In this document: piece after piece, positions 16,658 through 25,205 of the stretch | Layout: each line of letters opens with the position of its first letter | How positions within the stretch are numbered: position 1 is the stretch's first letter | NCBI GenBank assembly: GCA_963668535.1 | Contig: OY764867.1 | Coordinates: forward strand, 2,356,001-2,420,000 | Direction: 5' to 3' | DNA: 64,000 bases | DNA from: F22 sp963668535 | GTDB taxonomy: Bacteria; Bacteroidota; Bacteroidia; Bacteroidales; Bacteroidaceae | The notes under the pieces: generated by a model | Databases searched by the model: none | What the model was told of the DNA's origin: nothing | What the model saw: the letters and a program-made list of their open reading frames with translations, nothing else | Made by a program: the position numbers and the translations under genes

Positions 16658-19324
16658 ATGAATAGTCCATTTACTCCACGTTTTACAAACGCACTCTTGT
16701 ACGCAAGAGATGAATCTAAGCGTAGAAATATGCATGGATATATCCTACCAGAACATATCCTATGGGCCTTAGTGCACCAGCCAGATGGTCCATGTATCGA
16801 TTTGTTATCTGAGTTAGAGATCGATTTGGAAACATTACAGGGGCTTACGGACGAACTATTGGAAATGATTTATACAGAAGAAATAGCGAATGCTATCCCT
16901 AAAGAAGCAGCAGAAGTGCCAGAAGATGCCCTGATGCTTAATCTGGATAGCAGTCAACTCATCAATAAAGCACGAGTGATTGCCAAGCGACTGGAACAAC
17001 CACTAGCCGATGTAGATACCGTTTTTGTAGCCTGTACACAGATATCAGACACCCCAATGGCCGAAGCCTTATCCCAGTTTAACGAACAATTAAATTACGA
17101 AAATCTCATGGAATACCTAGAGAAGAAGTATCAAGTCTATAATGGTATCAGTACCCCCGATGACGACGAAGAAGAATTGGACAATTGGAAGTCAGGCAGT
17201 GCCAATGGTGATTCCGAAAGCAAGCCCAATAGCCAGTCAGGTGATTCAGGCAAACGTCGTCCCCCTCGTGGCAATGAGAGCCTCGAGCTGCTCGGCAAGT
17301 TTGGTGTTGATATCACAGCCCAAGCTCGTCAAGACCTCCTCGATCCCGTAGTAGGTCGTGAGAAAGAGATTGAACGCGTCGCACAGATTCTATCTCGACG
17401 TAAAAAGAATAACCCCGTACTTGTAGGGGAAGCCGGAGTTGGTAAGACCGCCATCATCGAAGGATTGGCCAAGCGAATCGTCGACCGTAAAGTATCGCGT
17501 CTTCTATTTGACAAGCGATTATTTTCACTCGATTTGCCAGGCATGGTAGCTGGAACCAAATATAGAGGACAATTTGAAGAACGCCTTCGTGGTGTCATCA
17601 AAGAATTGGAAGAACATCCCGATATCATCCTCTTTATTGACGAGCTACACACCATCGTTGGCGCAGGAAGTGCCCCAGGCACCATGGATGCAGCCAATAT
17701 CCTCAAGCCAGCATTGGCTCGAGGAGTCATTCAATGTATTGGAGCTACGACCAATGACGAGTACCGCCAGTCTATTGAAAAAGATAAAGCCCTCGAACGC
17801 CGTTTCCAGAAGGTCAATATTCTAGCCCCAGATGCAGTAGAAACCCTAGAGATTCTACAGCAATTAAAAGAGCGTTACGAAGAGCACCATGGCGTATCCT
17901 ATACCGAAGGCGCCCTAAAGGCCTGCGTCGATATGACCGACCGCTATATCTCCTCTCGTTCTTGGCCTGATAAAGCTATTGATGCCATGGACGAAGCGGG
18001 CAGCCGCGTGCACATGCTCAATATCAACGTCCCTGAAAGCGTGACTACCCTAGAGCAAGAAGTGGCCGAAATGAATGCAGCCAAGCGTGAAGCCGTTATG
18101 AAGCAAAACTTCGAAATGGCCTCTACATATCGTGAGAAAGAAGTCGCAGCCAAAGAACGTCTAGATGCTGCCAAGCAAGAATGGTTGGAACAACAAAGCG
18201 AATCACGTATCGTCGTTGACATCGAACAGATTGCCGAAGTCGTATCCATGATGAGCGGTATCCCCGTACAGCGTATGGCACAAAACGAAGGCATTCGTTT
18301 GAAAAACTTGAAAGCCACTCTACAACATACCGTCATTGGTCAAGATAGCGCCATCGAAAAGCTATCCAAAGCCATCATGCGTAATCGTGTGGGTTTGAAA
18401 CCAGCCAATCGTCCTATCGGTACCTTCCTATTTATGGGACCTACCGGAGTAGGTAAGACCCACCTCTCTAAGCAACTAGCCAAAGAGATGTTTGGTACCG
18501 AAGAAGCTCTGATACGTATAGATATGAGTGAGTATATGGAGAAACATACCGTATCTCGCCTAGTTGGTTCGCCTCCAGGATACGTCGGATTCGAAGAAGG
18601 TGGCCAGCTCACCGAGCAAGTACGCCGTCGTCCATACAGCATCCTGTTATTCGACGAATTGGAAAAAGCCCACTCAGATGTCTTCAACATCCTGCTTCAA
18701 TTGCTTGATGAAGGCCGTTTGACCGACAATCAAGGCGTCACCGTCGATTTTAGAAACACCGTCATCATCATGACCTCTAATATCGGTTCCCGCCAAGCCA
18801 AAGATTTCGGACGTGGAGTAGGCTTTGCTTCCATTGCTGGAGGAGATAGTCAAACCGAGCGTGATCGTATCATCATGAAAGCCTTGAATAAATTCTTTGC
18901 ACCCGAATTTTTGAATCGCATCGACGAGATTGTCTCATTCGATGCCCTTGACAAAGACGCCATTCACAAGATCCTTGGTCTCGAATTGGCCGATCTTGAG
19001 AAACGTCTTAATCGAGTAGGGTTTAAGATCCAACTTTCCGATGCAGCACGCAACTTCCTAGTCGACAAAGGTTTCGATACCCAGTATGGAGCCCGTCCAT
19101 TGAAGCGAAGTATACAGACCTACCTAGAAGATGGATTGGCCGAAATCCTAGTTGATCAGCCAGCCGAATCGACAGGATCCATTAGCGTAAACTATATAGA
19201 AGGTGATGAAAAATTATCTTTCAAAGTTGAATTGGATACAAAAACAGAAATTGTCGATTCAGCTAAAAAAGTTGAACCAATCATCGTAGCTACGCCCGAT
19301 TTGGAAGAGTCAAATAAGAAATAA
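16658..19324 (+). CDS. clpC: ClpC/ClpA-family AAA+ unfoldase
   Basis: An 888-residue Hsp100 protein that unfolds substrates and feeds them to ClpP. A Clp N-domain covers about 1-150 and is followed by an acidic, Ser/Asn/Gly-rich linker at 160-205. The first AAA+ module has Walker A GEAGVGKT near 256 and Walker B LFIDELHT. A UVR-like middle segment (MKQNFEMASTYREKE) near 485 argues for ClpC over ClpA or ClpB. The second AAA+ module has GPTGVGKTH near 594 and LLFDELEKAH near 665. A C-terminal D2-small domain and an acidic tail end it. It is a single-gene unit with a clear terminator. Confidence 0.93.
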   Translation: MNSPFTPRFTNALLYARDESKRRNMHGYILPEHILWALVHQPDGPCIDLLSELEIDLETLQGLTDELLEMIYTEEIANAIPKEAAEVPEDALMLNLDSSQLINKARVIAKRLEQPLADVDTVFVACTQISDTPMAEALSQFNEQLNYENLMEYLEKKYQVYNGISTPDDDEEELDNWKSGSANGDSESKPNSQSGDSGKRRPPRGNESLELLGKFGVDITAQARQDLLDPVVGREKEIERVAQILSRRKKNNPVLVGEAGVGKTAIIEGLAKRIVDRKVSRLLFDKRLFSLDLPGMVAGTKYRGQFEERLRGVIKELEEHPDIILFIDELHTIVGAGSAPGTMDAANILKPALARGVIQCIGATTNDEYRQSIEKDKALERRFQKVNILAPDAVETLEILQQLKERYEEHHGVSYTEGALKACVDMTDRYISSRSWPDKAIDAMDEAGSRVHMLNINVPESVTTLEQEVAEMNAAKREAVMKQNFEMASTYREKEVAAKERLDAAKQEWLEQQSESRIVVDIEQIAEVVSMMSGIPVQRMAQNEGIRLKNLKATLQHTVIGQDSAIEKLSKAIMRNRVGLKPANRPIGTFLFMGPTGVGKTHLSKQLAKEMFGTEEALIRIDMSEYMEKHTVSRLVGSPPGYVGFEEGGQLTEQVRRRPYSILLFDELEKAHSDVFNILLQLLDEGRLTDNQGVTVDFRNTVIIMTSNIGSRQAKDFGRGVGFASIAGGDSQTERDRIIMKALNKFFAPEFLNRIDEIVSFDALDKDAIHKILGLELADLEKRLNRVGFKIQLSDAARNFLVDKGFDTQYGARPLKRSIQTYLEDGLAEILVDQPAESTGSISVNYIEGDEKLSFKVELDTKTEIVDSAKKVEPIIVATPDLEESNKK

Positions 19325-19365
19325 CTAAATTGTACTCAGTATAAATATCAAATAAGTTTTAATAA

Positions 19366-19429
19366 AGTCTTGCCGCCAGTTAAGGATTATAAATATTCTG
19401 AGAAAAAGTGGCAAGACTCTTTTTTTTTG
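19366..19429 (+). terminator. Terminator of clpC
   Basis: AGTCTTGCC (19366-19374) pairs with GGCAAGACT (19410-19418) around a long A/T-rich loop, followed by T10. Confidence 0.85.
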
Positions 19430-19477
19430 CGTTGAAATAACTACCTTTGTGGTATCGAAAATGAAATCATTACAATT

Positions 19478-19903
19478 ATGACAGTCGAAAATTTAAAGAA
19501 GCGATTACTATCTCACGACATCCGTCCTTCAAAACCCCGCGTGGCTATTTTGAAGTATTTGATAGAACATCGCACCCACCCCAATGTAGATAGCATCTAC
19601 CAAGCATTGGCTCCCGAGATCTCCTCACTGTCCAAGACAACCGTCTACAACACCGTAGATCTCTTCAGCGAACGCGGGGTTATCCAACGACTCACAATTG
19701 ATGATAAAACCACCAACTACGATGCCGATACCAGTGTGCATCCACACTTTTTGTGTCAGGTTTGTGGAGCCATTTACGATATGCCCGAGGTGACAGATTT
19801 ATCTGCCTTACCCGATGCGGGTCCACACGAATTGCACGACATCCAGATTTATTATCGCGGAATTTGTGCCAAGTGTAAAGATAGTAAGAAGGCTTATTCG
19901 TAG
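19478..19903 (+). CDS. Fur-family metal- or peroxide-responsive repressor (PerR-like)
   Basis: A 141-residue Fur-superfamily regulator. A winged helix covers about 1-85 (RPSKPRVAILKYL; SLSKTTVYNTVDLF recognition helix), and the metal-binding dimer domain carries HPHFLCQVCGAIYD and a second Cys pair GICAKCKD, a structural zinc site. The reverse rubrerythrin gene starts 38 bp downstream, so a peroxide-sensing PerR role is more likely than iron uptake control; sequence alone does not decide. A -7 box TACCTTTG is at 19442-19449 without a clear -33. Confidence 0.9.
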   Translation: MTVENLKKRLLSHDIRPSKPRVAILKYLIEHRTHPNVDSIYQALAPEISSLSKTTVYNTVDLFSERGVIQRLTIDDKTTNYDADTSVHPHFLCQVCGAIYDMPEVTDLSALPDAGPHELHDIQIYYRGICAKCKDSKKAYS

Positions 19904-19941
19904 GCCGAAAAAATATTAATTCAATTCAAAAAAAGACTATT

Positions 19942-20490
19942 ATGAAATTTAGATGTACAGTATGTGGTTATATCCACGAAGGTGATGCAGCTCCAGAAAA
20001 ATGTCCAACATGTGGCGTACCAGCTAGCAAGTTTGTAGCAATCGATGAATCAGCAAACGGCCCACTTCAGTTCGCAGATGAACACGTTATTGGTGTAGCT
20101 AAAGGTTGTGACGAAGAAATGATTGCCGATCTAAACGCACACTTTCTAGGCGAATGTACAGAAGTAGGTATGTACCTAGCAATGAGCCGTCAGGCAGATC
20201 GCGAAGGTTATCCAGAAGTCGCAGAAGCTTACAAGCGCTTTGCTTGGGAAGAAGCAGAACACGCAGCTAAGTTTGCCGAACTTCTAGGCGACGTAGTATG
20301 GGATACAAAGACCAACCTATACAAGCGTATGATGGCCGAACAAGGTGCATGCGAAGACAAGAAGCGCATCGCTACCAATGCTAAAAAGCAAAATCTAGAT
20401 GCAATCCACGATACCGTTCACGAAATGTGTAAGGATGAAGCACGTCACGGAAAGGCGTTCGAAGGATTGTATAATCGTTACTTCAAGTAA
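19942..20490 (+). CDS. Reverse rubrerythrin (N-terminal rubredoxin, C-terminal diiron domain)
   Basis: A 182-residue peroxide reductase. The rubredoxin-like FeCys4 domain is at the N-terminus (CTVCGYIHEG...CPTCGVPASKF, residues 5-30), the opposite order to classical rubrerythrin. The ferritin-like four-helix domain follows, with ExxH diiron motifs in GECTEVGMYL, WEEAEHAAKFAE and KDEARHGKAFE. It detoxifies H2O2 in anaerobes using NADH-derived electrons. It is co-transcribed with the Fur-family gene and ends in a strong terminator. Confidence 0.93.
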   Translation: MKFRCTVCGYIHEGDAAPEKCPTCGVPASKFVAIDESANGPLQFADEHVIGVAKGCDEEMIADLNAHFLGECTEVGMYLAMSRQADREGYPEVAEAYKRFAWEEAEHAAKFAELLGDVVWDTKTNLYKRMMAEQGACEDKKRIATNAKKQNLDAIHDTVHEMCKDEARHGKAFEGLYNRYFK

Positions 20491-20511
20491 TCTAGTCGAT
20501 CCATTGAGGAG

Positions 20512-20555
20512 AAGAGTGGGGATGTCAACATTTGTTGACACCCCCCTCTTTTTTT
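20512..20555 (+). terminator. Terminator of the fur-rubrerythrin operon
   Basis: A long stem (AAGAG.GGGG.TGTCAAC with GTTGACA.CCCC.CTCTT) closes an ATTT loop and is followed by T7. Confidence 0.9.
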
Positions 20556-20580
20556 ATATACCTTGATTATTTCCCCCTCC

Positions 20581-20627
20581 CGTTCCAATTCTTGCAAGTT
20601 CTTGAAAAACTTGCAAGAATTGGAGCG
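20581..20627. repeat. Long intergenic palindrome, copy A
   Basis: TCCAATTCTTGCAAGTT (20584-20600) and its exact complement (20608-20624) enclose a 7-nt loop; CGT/GCG extends the stem to 20 bp with one G-T pair. The 17-bp core recurs at 26038 and 27461. It stands between the rubrerythrin terminator and the next promoter. Confidence 0.85.
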
Positions 20628-20773
20628 TTTTTATAGGTGACATTTCAGACCTGCTTATCGCATAAGCACCCTAGCAATCATGATAAATCCACTGTTTTAG
20701 TAAAGCCTTTATTTGACAAAAAGTTCGCAAACTGGAATTTTGTTAAAACGAAGTAGATTAACAAAAATAGTTG

Positions 20774-20803
20774 TTGCTTGTTACAACAATATATGTATAT
20801 TTG
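20774..20803 (+). promoter_or_regulatory. Promoter of the 20828 gene
   Basis: TTG (20774-20776), a 19-bp spacer and TATATTTG (20796-20803). It overlaps the longest possible reading frame, so the real start codon must be the later ATG at 20828. Confidence 0.75.
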
Positions 20804-20827
20804 TATAAACAAAATTACATCAAATAT

Positions 20828-21499
20828 ATGAAGAAAATAGATTTTATACGTATTCCACCTTGTTTTGTTGGTAAATTGCTACATTATAGGCGTAAGAAAT
20901 ATCATCAAACGAATGCTTTTCAATATGGTGATCCATTTATCAACGATAATATTATTACTGATAAATGTTCCCTGTTTATTTCCAATACTCTTCCCCCCAT
21001 CTGCCTTCTTATCAGCCTGTTGAGCCTCTGTGCACTGCAAGTTGACGCCCAGTCCTTGCCCAGTCATTTGGGTGACCACACAAAAGATACCCTAAGCACC
21101 ATTTCCCCCGTGCTGATTCAGAAAGTGCGAGAAGCCTTATTGCAGACAGCCCCCATCACCAAAAGAGTGGGGGATGGCGAGATCACCGAACTCACCAATA
21201 CGATTTTAGATAAAACCCCAGTTGAAACTGGCCTGCGCCCCTATGCGTTGCGCATTGATTTTCCCCAAGAGCTCGTGCGCCTTACAAGCGATGGGATAGA
21301 TAGAAAATTAGTTCCCCAGTCCCTGACGAACCTTATGAAACCCCAGCCATTTACCTATAACATGTGCGTGGCATGCTGTAATGTATGGTGGATCAATCCT
21401 GTTGAATGGATCGTTGTGGATGTCCCCGAATTTCACGTTTCCGATTACGATATAGATACAAGCAACAACAACTGGTTTTGGGCCGAAGATTGGAGATAA
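20828..21499 (+). CDS. Hypothetical protein with an internal hydrophobic segment
   Basis: I recognise no family. A 223-residue protein starting at ATG 20828, chosen because a promoter covers the upstream alternative at 20771. The first 50 residues are basic and polar. A hydrophobic stretch at about 53-70 (LPPICLLISLLSLCAL) ends in VDAQS, which looks like a signal-peptide cleavage site. The rest is soluble, with a Cys-Trp-rich patch (CVACCNVWWINP) and an acidic, Trp-rich tail. A secreted or membrane-anchored role is likely. The long N-terminal arm before the signal is unusual. Confidence 0.6.
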   Translation: MKKIDFIRIPPCFVGKLLHYRRKKYHQTNAFQYGDPFINDNIITDKCSLFISNTLPPICLLISLLSLCALQVDAQSLPSHLGDHTKDTLSTISPVLIQKVREALLQTAPITKRVGDGEITELTNTILDKTPVETGLRPYALRIDFPQELVRLTSDGIDRKLVPQSLTNLMKPQPFTYNMCVACCNVWWINPVEWIVVDVPEFHVSDYDIDTSNNNWFWAEDWR

Positions 21500-21594
21500 C
21501 GCTACGCTTCTACCCCTATCAATGACATCTTATTCATGTTAAAAACGACTCGTCCTACTTAAATTGTGTGTATAAATTTACATGTTACCACATG

Positions 21595-21623
21595 GTTACT
21601 TATATTTGTTCCCGATAAGTAAC
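21595..21623 (+). promoter_or_regulatory. tetR promoter with overlapping inverted-repeat operator
   Basis: GTTACTTA (21595-21602) and TAAGTAAC (21616-21623) are an 8-bp inverted repeat around the -7 box TATATTTG (21601-21608). It lies 11 bp before the TetR-family start codon. A half-site TTGTTCCC (21606-21613) recurs upstream of the next gene. Autorepression is the natural reading. Confidence 0.7.
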
Positions 21624-21633
21624 AAGAACGAAT

Positions 21634-22239
21634 ATGGACACCAAAACAACCCCAACAGGAAGAAATAGAGAAGCCACCGAGCAACGTCTACTAGACGCTA
21701 TCGGAGAAATGATCGCGCAAGATGGTTTCGAGCAGATTGGCATCAATGCCGTAGCCAAACAATCTGGCGTATCCAAAATATTGATTTATCGTTATTTCGA
21801 CTCCGTAGACGGCTTGATGGCCGCCTATATCCGTCGTAATGACTTCTGGATAAACTTCTCCATAGACAAGCCAGCAGATACTGATCTAGCCACCTACCTC
21901 ACAGGCATCCTCCGCCAGCAAGTCCACATCCTTCGTCACAACCACACCCTAAGACGCCTATACAGATGGGAATTGTCCTCCAAAAACGACTTTATTGTTG
22001 CCCTTCGCGAACAGCGAGAAACGGCGGGACTCAAATTAATCGATAAAGTAGCACAGCTATCTGGATTGCCCCACCATCAAGTGGCCTCCCTCGCCACCGT
22101 CTTTACCGCCTCCATCACCTATCTTGTCATGCTCGAGGAGTTCTGTCCCGTGTACAACGGTATAGCCATCAACCAAGATCAAGGATGGGACCTCTTTCTT
22201 GAAGGCATAGAGATGCAAATACGCAAGGTCCTTTCGTGA
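21634..22239 (+). CDS. TetR-family transcriptional regulator
   Basis: A 201-residue protein. The N-terminal HTH covers about 14-60 (RLLDAIGEMIAQDGFEQIGI, then AKQSGVSKILIYRYFDSVDGL). The C-terminal two thirds is an all-helical ligand-binding and dimerisation domain that I cannot assign to a ligand. An inverted repeat overlaps its promoter, and a related motif precedes the lipoprotein/barrel pair downstream. It therefore probably represses both itself and those genes. Confidence 0.88.
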   Translation: MDTKTTPTGRNREATEQRLLDAIGEMIAQDGFEQIGINAVAKQSGVSKILIYRYFDSVDGLMAAYIRRNDFWINFSIDKPADTDLATYLTGILRQQVHILRHNHTLRRLYRWELSSKNDFIVALREQRETAGLKLIDKVAQLSGLPHHQVASLATVFTASITYLVMLEEFCPVYNGIAINQDQGWDLFLEGIEMQIRKVLS

Positions 22240-22274
22240 CCTTGCACCCTCTCCATCCTTTTTTTTGCAATAAA

Positions 22275-22292
22275 TGTTCCCACTTGGGAACA
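22275..22292 (+). promoter_or_regulatory. Perfect inverted repeat upstream of the lipoprotein-barrel operon
   Basis: TGTTCCCA-CT-TGGGAACA is a perfect 8-bp inverted repeat. Its reverse complement with flank (ACTTACTTGTTCCC) resembles TTACTTATATTTGTTCCC in the tetR promoter. It is probably the TetR-family operator, 28 bp before the gene at 22320. Confidence 0.6.
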
Positions 22293-22319
22293 AGTAAGTA
22301 CTATATAATGTATCAAACA

Positions 22320-23042
22320 ATGAAAACAATGCACATTTTAAGTTTCGTTCTCCTGCTAGGCAGTCTCTTCTCCTGCCAGGACGACCTCGTCTCCTACGAC
22401 AGCGGAGACGTGAGAGTCAGCCTAGAGAAGGGAGAAAATTGGCTCCATGACTATCCCTTGTTTCTAGGCATCGACAAGAAGAATCCCCCCCAGATCGCTA
22501 TCTGGCTAGAAGATACCCAAGGGCACTACCTATCCACCGTCTATGTCACCTACAAAGCTGGGCATCAAGCCTGGGTAGCAGCCCATGGCAATCGACGCAA
22601 AGAATCCTTACCCTACTGGGCACATGTCCGAGGAGTAGAGTACCCCGATGGCCTGTACCTACCCACCAAAAGTCAACCCCTTACCGACGGCATCTCTGGC
22701 GCCACCCCACGAGGCAGTTTTGCCTTGAAAGTGACCCCCACATCCGTGCTCCACGACTTTGTACTCAAAGTAGAAATCAATCATTCTACCGATTTCAACG
22801 AGACCTATTCCAAAGGCATCGCTCCAGGAGATCCCCATTATTCAGGAGGCAAAGACGGCAGCGGCCAGCCAGCCCTTGTCTATGCCGCAACCATCCATCT
22901 CGACGACTCAGTACGCGAATATCAAGCCCAACTGATAGGGCACAGCAGTCCCGACGGTAGCGATGGCACCCTCTATGACGACATGACAGGTGTCACCACC
23001 GCATTGCACATTGTCCAATCCATAAAAGTATATATACAATGA
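22320..23042 (+). CDS. Lipoprotein, DUF2271-like
   Basis: A 240-residue protein starting at ATG 22320, chosen because a lipoprotein signal follows at once: hydrophobic ILSFVLLLGSLFSC with the acylated Cys at about residue 19. An upstream ATG (22236) would overlap the tetR end and bury the signal. The mature part has the features of DUF2271 periplasmic proteins: an IAIWLEDTQGHYLSTVYVT strand followed by a polar middle and GATPRGSFAL. The 3' end overlaps the next ATG by 4 bp. It is probably under the adjacent TetR regulator. Its role is unknown. Confidence 0.7.
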   Translation: MKTMHILSFVLLLGSLFSCQDDLVSYDSGDVRVSLEKGENWLHDYPLFLGIDKKNPPQIAIWLEDTQGHYLSTVYVTYKAGHQAWVAAHGNRRKESLPYWAHVRGVEYPDGLYLPTKSQPLTDGISGATPRGSFALKVTPTSVLHDFVLKVEINHSTDFNETYSKGIAPGDPHYSGGKDGSGQPALVYAATIHLDDSVREYQAQLIGHSSPDGSDGTLYDDMTGVTTALHIVQSIKVYIQ

Positions 23043-23563
23043 AAAAGATCTTATTGATGCTATCCCTTATTCTTTGTGGCATCCAAGTACATGCCCAATC
23101 GCCACATAAAATAGCCCTATCCACCAGCATCGGCACAGGCATCGACCTCAGCGTGCCCTCCTATACCCCTATAGAGTGGTACCTACAAGCCAACTATCCA
23201 CTTAATCGATATTGGCGTGTCGGGCTAGGTACCGGTTTGATGAAGTACGAGAAGCCCTTATTGCCCCTCTATTTTGACACCCAAGTATCCTTAAAACATT
23301 GGAAGCGATGCACCCTATTTGCCCAGTGCGATACAGGATACAGTTTAGCCCTGGCCCATCAGACCAATGGAGGCTTCTACCTCCATCCAGCCATCGGTCT
23401 CGACTTTAGGGTGTATGGTACCCAGCGCTTTTTCGTCACCTTGGGCTACGAACTACAAGAATTGGAGCGCGTCAAACGCTATAATGGAGATTATTTTTCC
23501 GCCGAAATGCAAGAAGCATTGAGCCATAACCTGCTGGCCATCCATTTCGGAGTACGGCTATAG
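23039..23563 (+). CDS. Outer-membrane beta-barrel-like protein
   Basis: A 174-residue protein with a clear signal peptide (KKILLMLSLILCGIQVHAQ, cleavage after HAQ). The mature part is a series of alternating amphipathic strands with aromatic girdles (YWRVGLGTGLMKY, FFVTLGYELQEL) and ends in FGVRL, a C-terminal strand typical of OmpA/OmpW-like eight-stranded barrels. The ATGA overlap with the lipoprotein gene shows a shared operon. The two may work as a pair at the cell surface. Confidence 0.65.
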   Translation: MKKILLMLSLILCGIQVHAQSPHKIALSTSIGTGIDLSVPSYTPIEWYLQANYPLNRYWRVGLGTGLMKYEKPLLPLYFDTQVSLKHWKRCTLFAQCDTGYSLALAHQTNGGFYLHPAIGLDFRVYGTQRFFVTLGYELQELERVKRYNGDYFSAEMQEALSHNLLAIHFGVRL

Positions 23564-23599
23564 ACCACATACACAGAAGAGGGGAGGTGACTTAAAGGG

Positions 23600-24016
23600 C
23601 TAATGCATAGGCATTAAGCACATATTGAAGTAATCTTCCCTCTGTGGTAATTTATCCCTGACCCCTATACCATCTACATCAAAGGCACATGCAAGAATAA
23701 AATCAGACGTATAATTCTTATCGTGACAACTAGTGTACACTTTCGTCTGCGTTTCATATCCCACCTTGCTCATCGTTATAGCGTATTTTTGTTTCGAAAA
23801 GCGCGTACTAGCTCTCACCAAGATACGTGCCGGCGTCTCTCCATCATACACCAGTTTCCCATGTTTATCGCGCACTACAATATCTGCTTGTTCAGGCGAA
23901 GACGTGATAAGCAAGGTATATTGTCGTTTACCCAATATATTGGAACAACTAGACAGCACCATGCTGCATATCATAAGGCATAGTATTGGAAAGATACGGG
24001 TCGAAATAGATCTCAT
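23600..24016 (-). CDS. Small lipoprotein with PEGA-like region
   Basis: A 138-residue protein with a lipoprotein signal ending in VLSSC (Cys near residue 24). The stretch YTLLITSSPEQADIVVRDKHG...YDGETPARI matches the PEGA-type beta fold (short strands with a glycine turn and a T-P-A), often found in surface lipoproteins. A -7 box TATATTTG lies on the minus strand at 24075-24068. It is convergent with the barrel gene. Role unknown. Confidence 0.6.
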   Translation of the reverse strand: MRSISTRIFPILCLMICSMVLSSCSNILGKRQYTLLITSSPEQADIVVRDKHGKLVYDGETPARILVRASTRFSKQKYAITMSKVGYETQTKVYTSCHDKNYTSDFILACAFDVDGIGVRDKLPQREDYFNMCLMPMH

Positions 24017-24145
24017 AGTCGAAGTCTTATTTATTGAATGAATCGTTTATTATTTCATAATGGTAAGCAAATATAGTAATTTCTTGGAAAAATATCACAA
24101 TTATGAAAAATAATTATACTTTTCGTATCTTGGCCCCATCCCCAT

Positions 24146-24496
24146 CTAACTCTTTAGTTTCTGTGATAAAACCTTTGACATATTATCAATGACCTTTATG
24201 ACATTCTTTCGGTTTATAGCGAAATCTTTATCCCTTTCAAAGATTTCATTCACCCCAAGTGAAGACAGAATTTCCATCTTTGTTCGCTTAGGAGTAAGCT
24301 GTGTTAAATGGATAGATATTTTTTCTCCTAGACTAAGCAACCGAGCCCCAGTTTCTAGAACAAAAGATCCATTTTTCTCGTTGGCACTAGATAAGTTAAT
24401 TCCACTCATTTCATGTGCTGCTTCCATTACAGCATCAAACACTGTCTTGTAAGAGAACCCAAACTCTACTTCTCGATTATAATCAACCCTACTCAT
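24146..24496 (-). CDS. Hypothetical cytoplasmic protein
   Basis: A 116-residue soluble protein with no signal or membrane segment and no family I recognise. The layout (FGFSYKTVFDAVMEAAHEM, then ETGARLLSLGEKISIHL, KTKMEILSSLG, and a final helix) suggests an alpha-beta domain of the kind seen in small DUF proteins with a START- or DUF1499-like fold, but this is a guess. It is flanked by gene-poor A/T-rich sequence. Confidence 0.5.
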   Translation of the reverse strand: MSRVDYNREVEFGFSYKTVFDAVMEAAHEMSGINLSSANEKNGSFVLETGARLLSLGEKISIHLTQLTPKRTKMEILSSLGVNEIFERDKDFAINRKNVIKVIDNMSKVLSQKLKS

Positions 24497-24761
24497 AACA
24501 TATTATTTTAAGTTATCCTTAGTTCCGCAGGATAGCGTTAAACATATAAAGCGTGGAACTACATATCAATTCTAACCAGTTAGAAAATGATCAATCGCTT
24601 TTTCAAATAGTGACTTAAAATTGTTTTGAGTGTAAATATAATCAAATAAAATCTAAATTACAAATAAAAATGAGTTCTTTCACGATGCTCTCGTTTAGAA
24701 TAATTTGGTGTGGTGATTGTCGCTATCTTGTAGAGTGTCGTCTTTTTCTAGTGGCTATTCT

Positions 24762-25199
24762 TTACTCAATGATTTTAAACTTCTTTAAAATTTTGCGTTT
24801 ACTCAAAGGAGAGTCAATGATGAGACCTTTAATGTATGATATATCTTCGTCATCGAGACACCCCACATAGTCTGCTTTAATTAGTTTGTCTATATTCATT
24901 TCAGGCAAGTAATTATAGCAGTTTAGATAACTCGTATGTTTTAAGAAGGTATATTTTGATTTTGGAAGAGGATATTGATAATTACGCATTTCCTCATTGG
25001 CCGAATAATCCCTTGTATTTATTGCTGTAGCTAGAATAAGGTCACCGTTGCTGTCTTTGCCAAGTACCACAATATACTTGTCTCTATAGTTTTGCCCATT
25101 CTTTGGAGTGATTCCGTCTGCTTCACCTAAAGGTAGATAAAATACATCACCTACGTTGATGTGATTTTTCTTTAGATCGACTAGAATACTCACATCCAT
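24762..25199 (-). CDS. Probable toxin of a Panacea-type toxin-antitoxin pair (MazF/PemK-like start)
   Basis: A 145-residue protein starting 6 bp after the Panacea-domain gene and so co-transcribed. Near the N-terminus HINVGDVFYLPLGEADG, followed by YRDKYIVVLGKDSNGDLILATAIN, resembles the SH3-like barrel of MazF/PemK toxins (G-D-v-x-x-x-P ... R-x-x-v-V-l). MazF-like toxins are ribosome-independent mRNA interferases. The resemblance is partial; Panacea antitoxins are known to pair with many unrelated toxins, so the toxin fold remains open. Confidence 0.5.
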   Translation of the reverse strand: MDVSILVDLKKNHINVGDVFYLPLGEADGITPKNGQNYRDKYIVVLGKDSNGDLILATAINTRDYSANEEMRNYQYPLPKSKYTFLKHTSYLNCYNYLPEMNIDKLIKADYVGCLDDEDISYIKGLIIDSPLSKRKILKKFKIIE

Positions 25200-25205
25200 C
25201 AGATA

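Noticed and set aside
20771..20827. Upstream start for the gene at 20828
   Set aside because: The promoter TTG-N19-TATATTTG lies over it, so the codons would not be transcribed.
22236..22319. Upstream start for the lipoprotein at 22320
   Set aside because: It overlaps the tetR stop and an inverted repeat and would put a lipoprotein signal 28 residues in.
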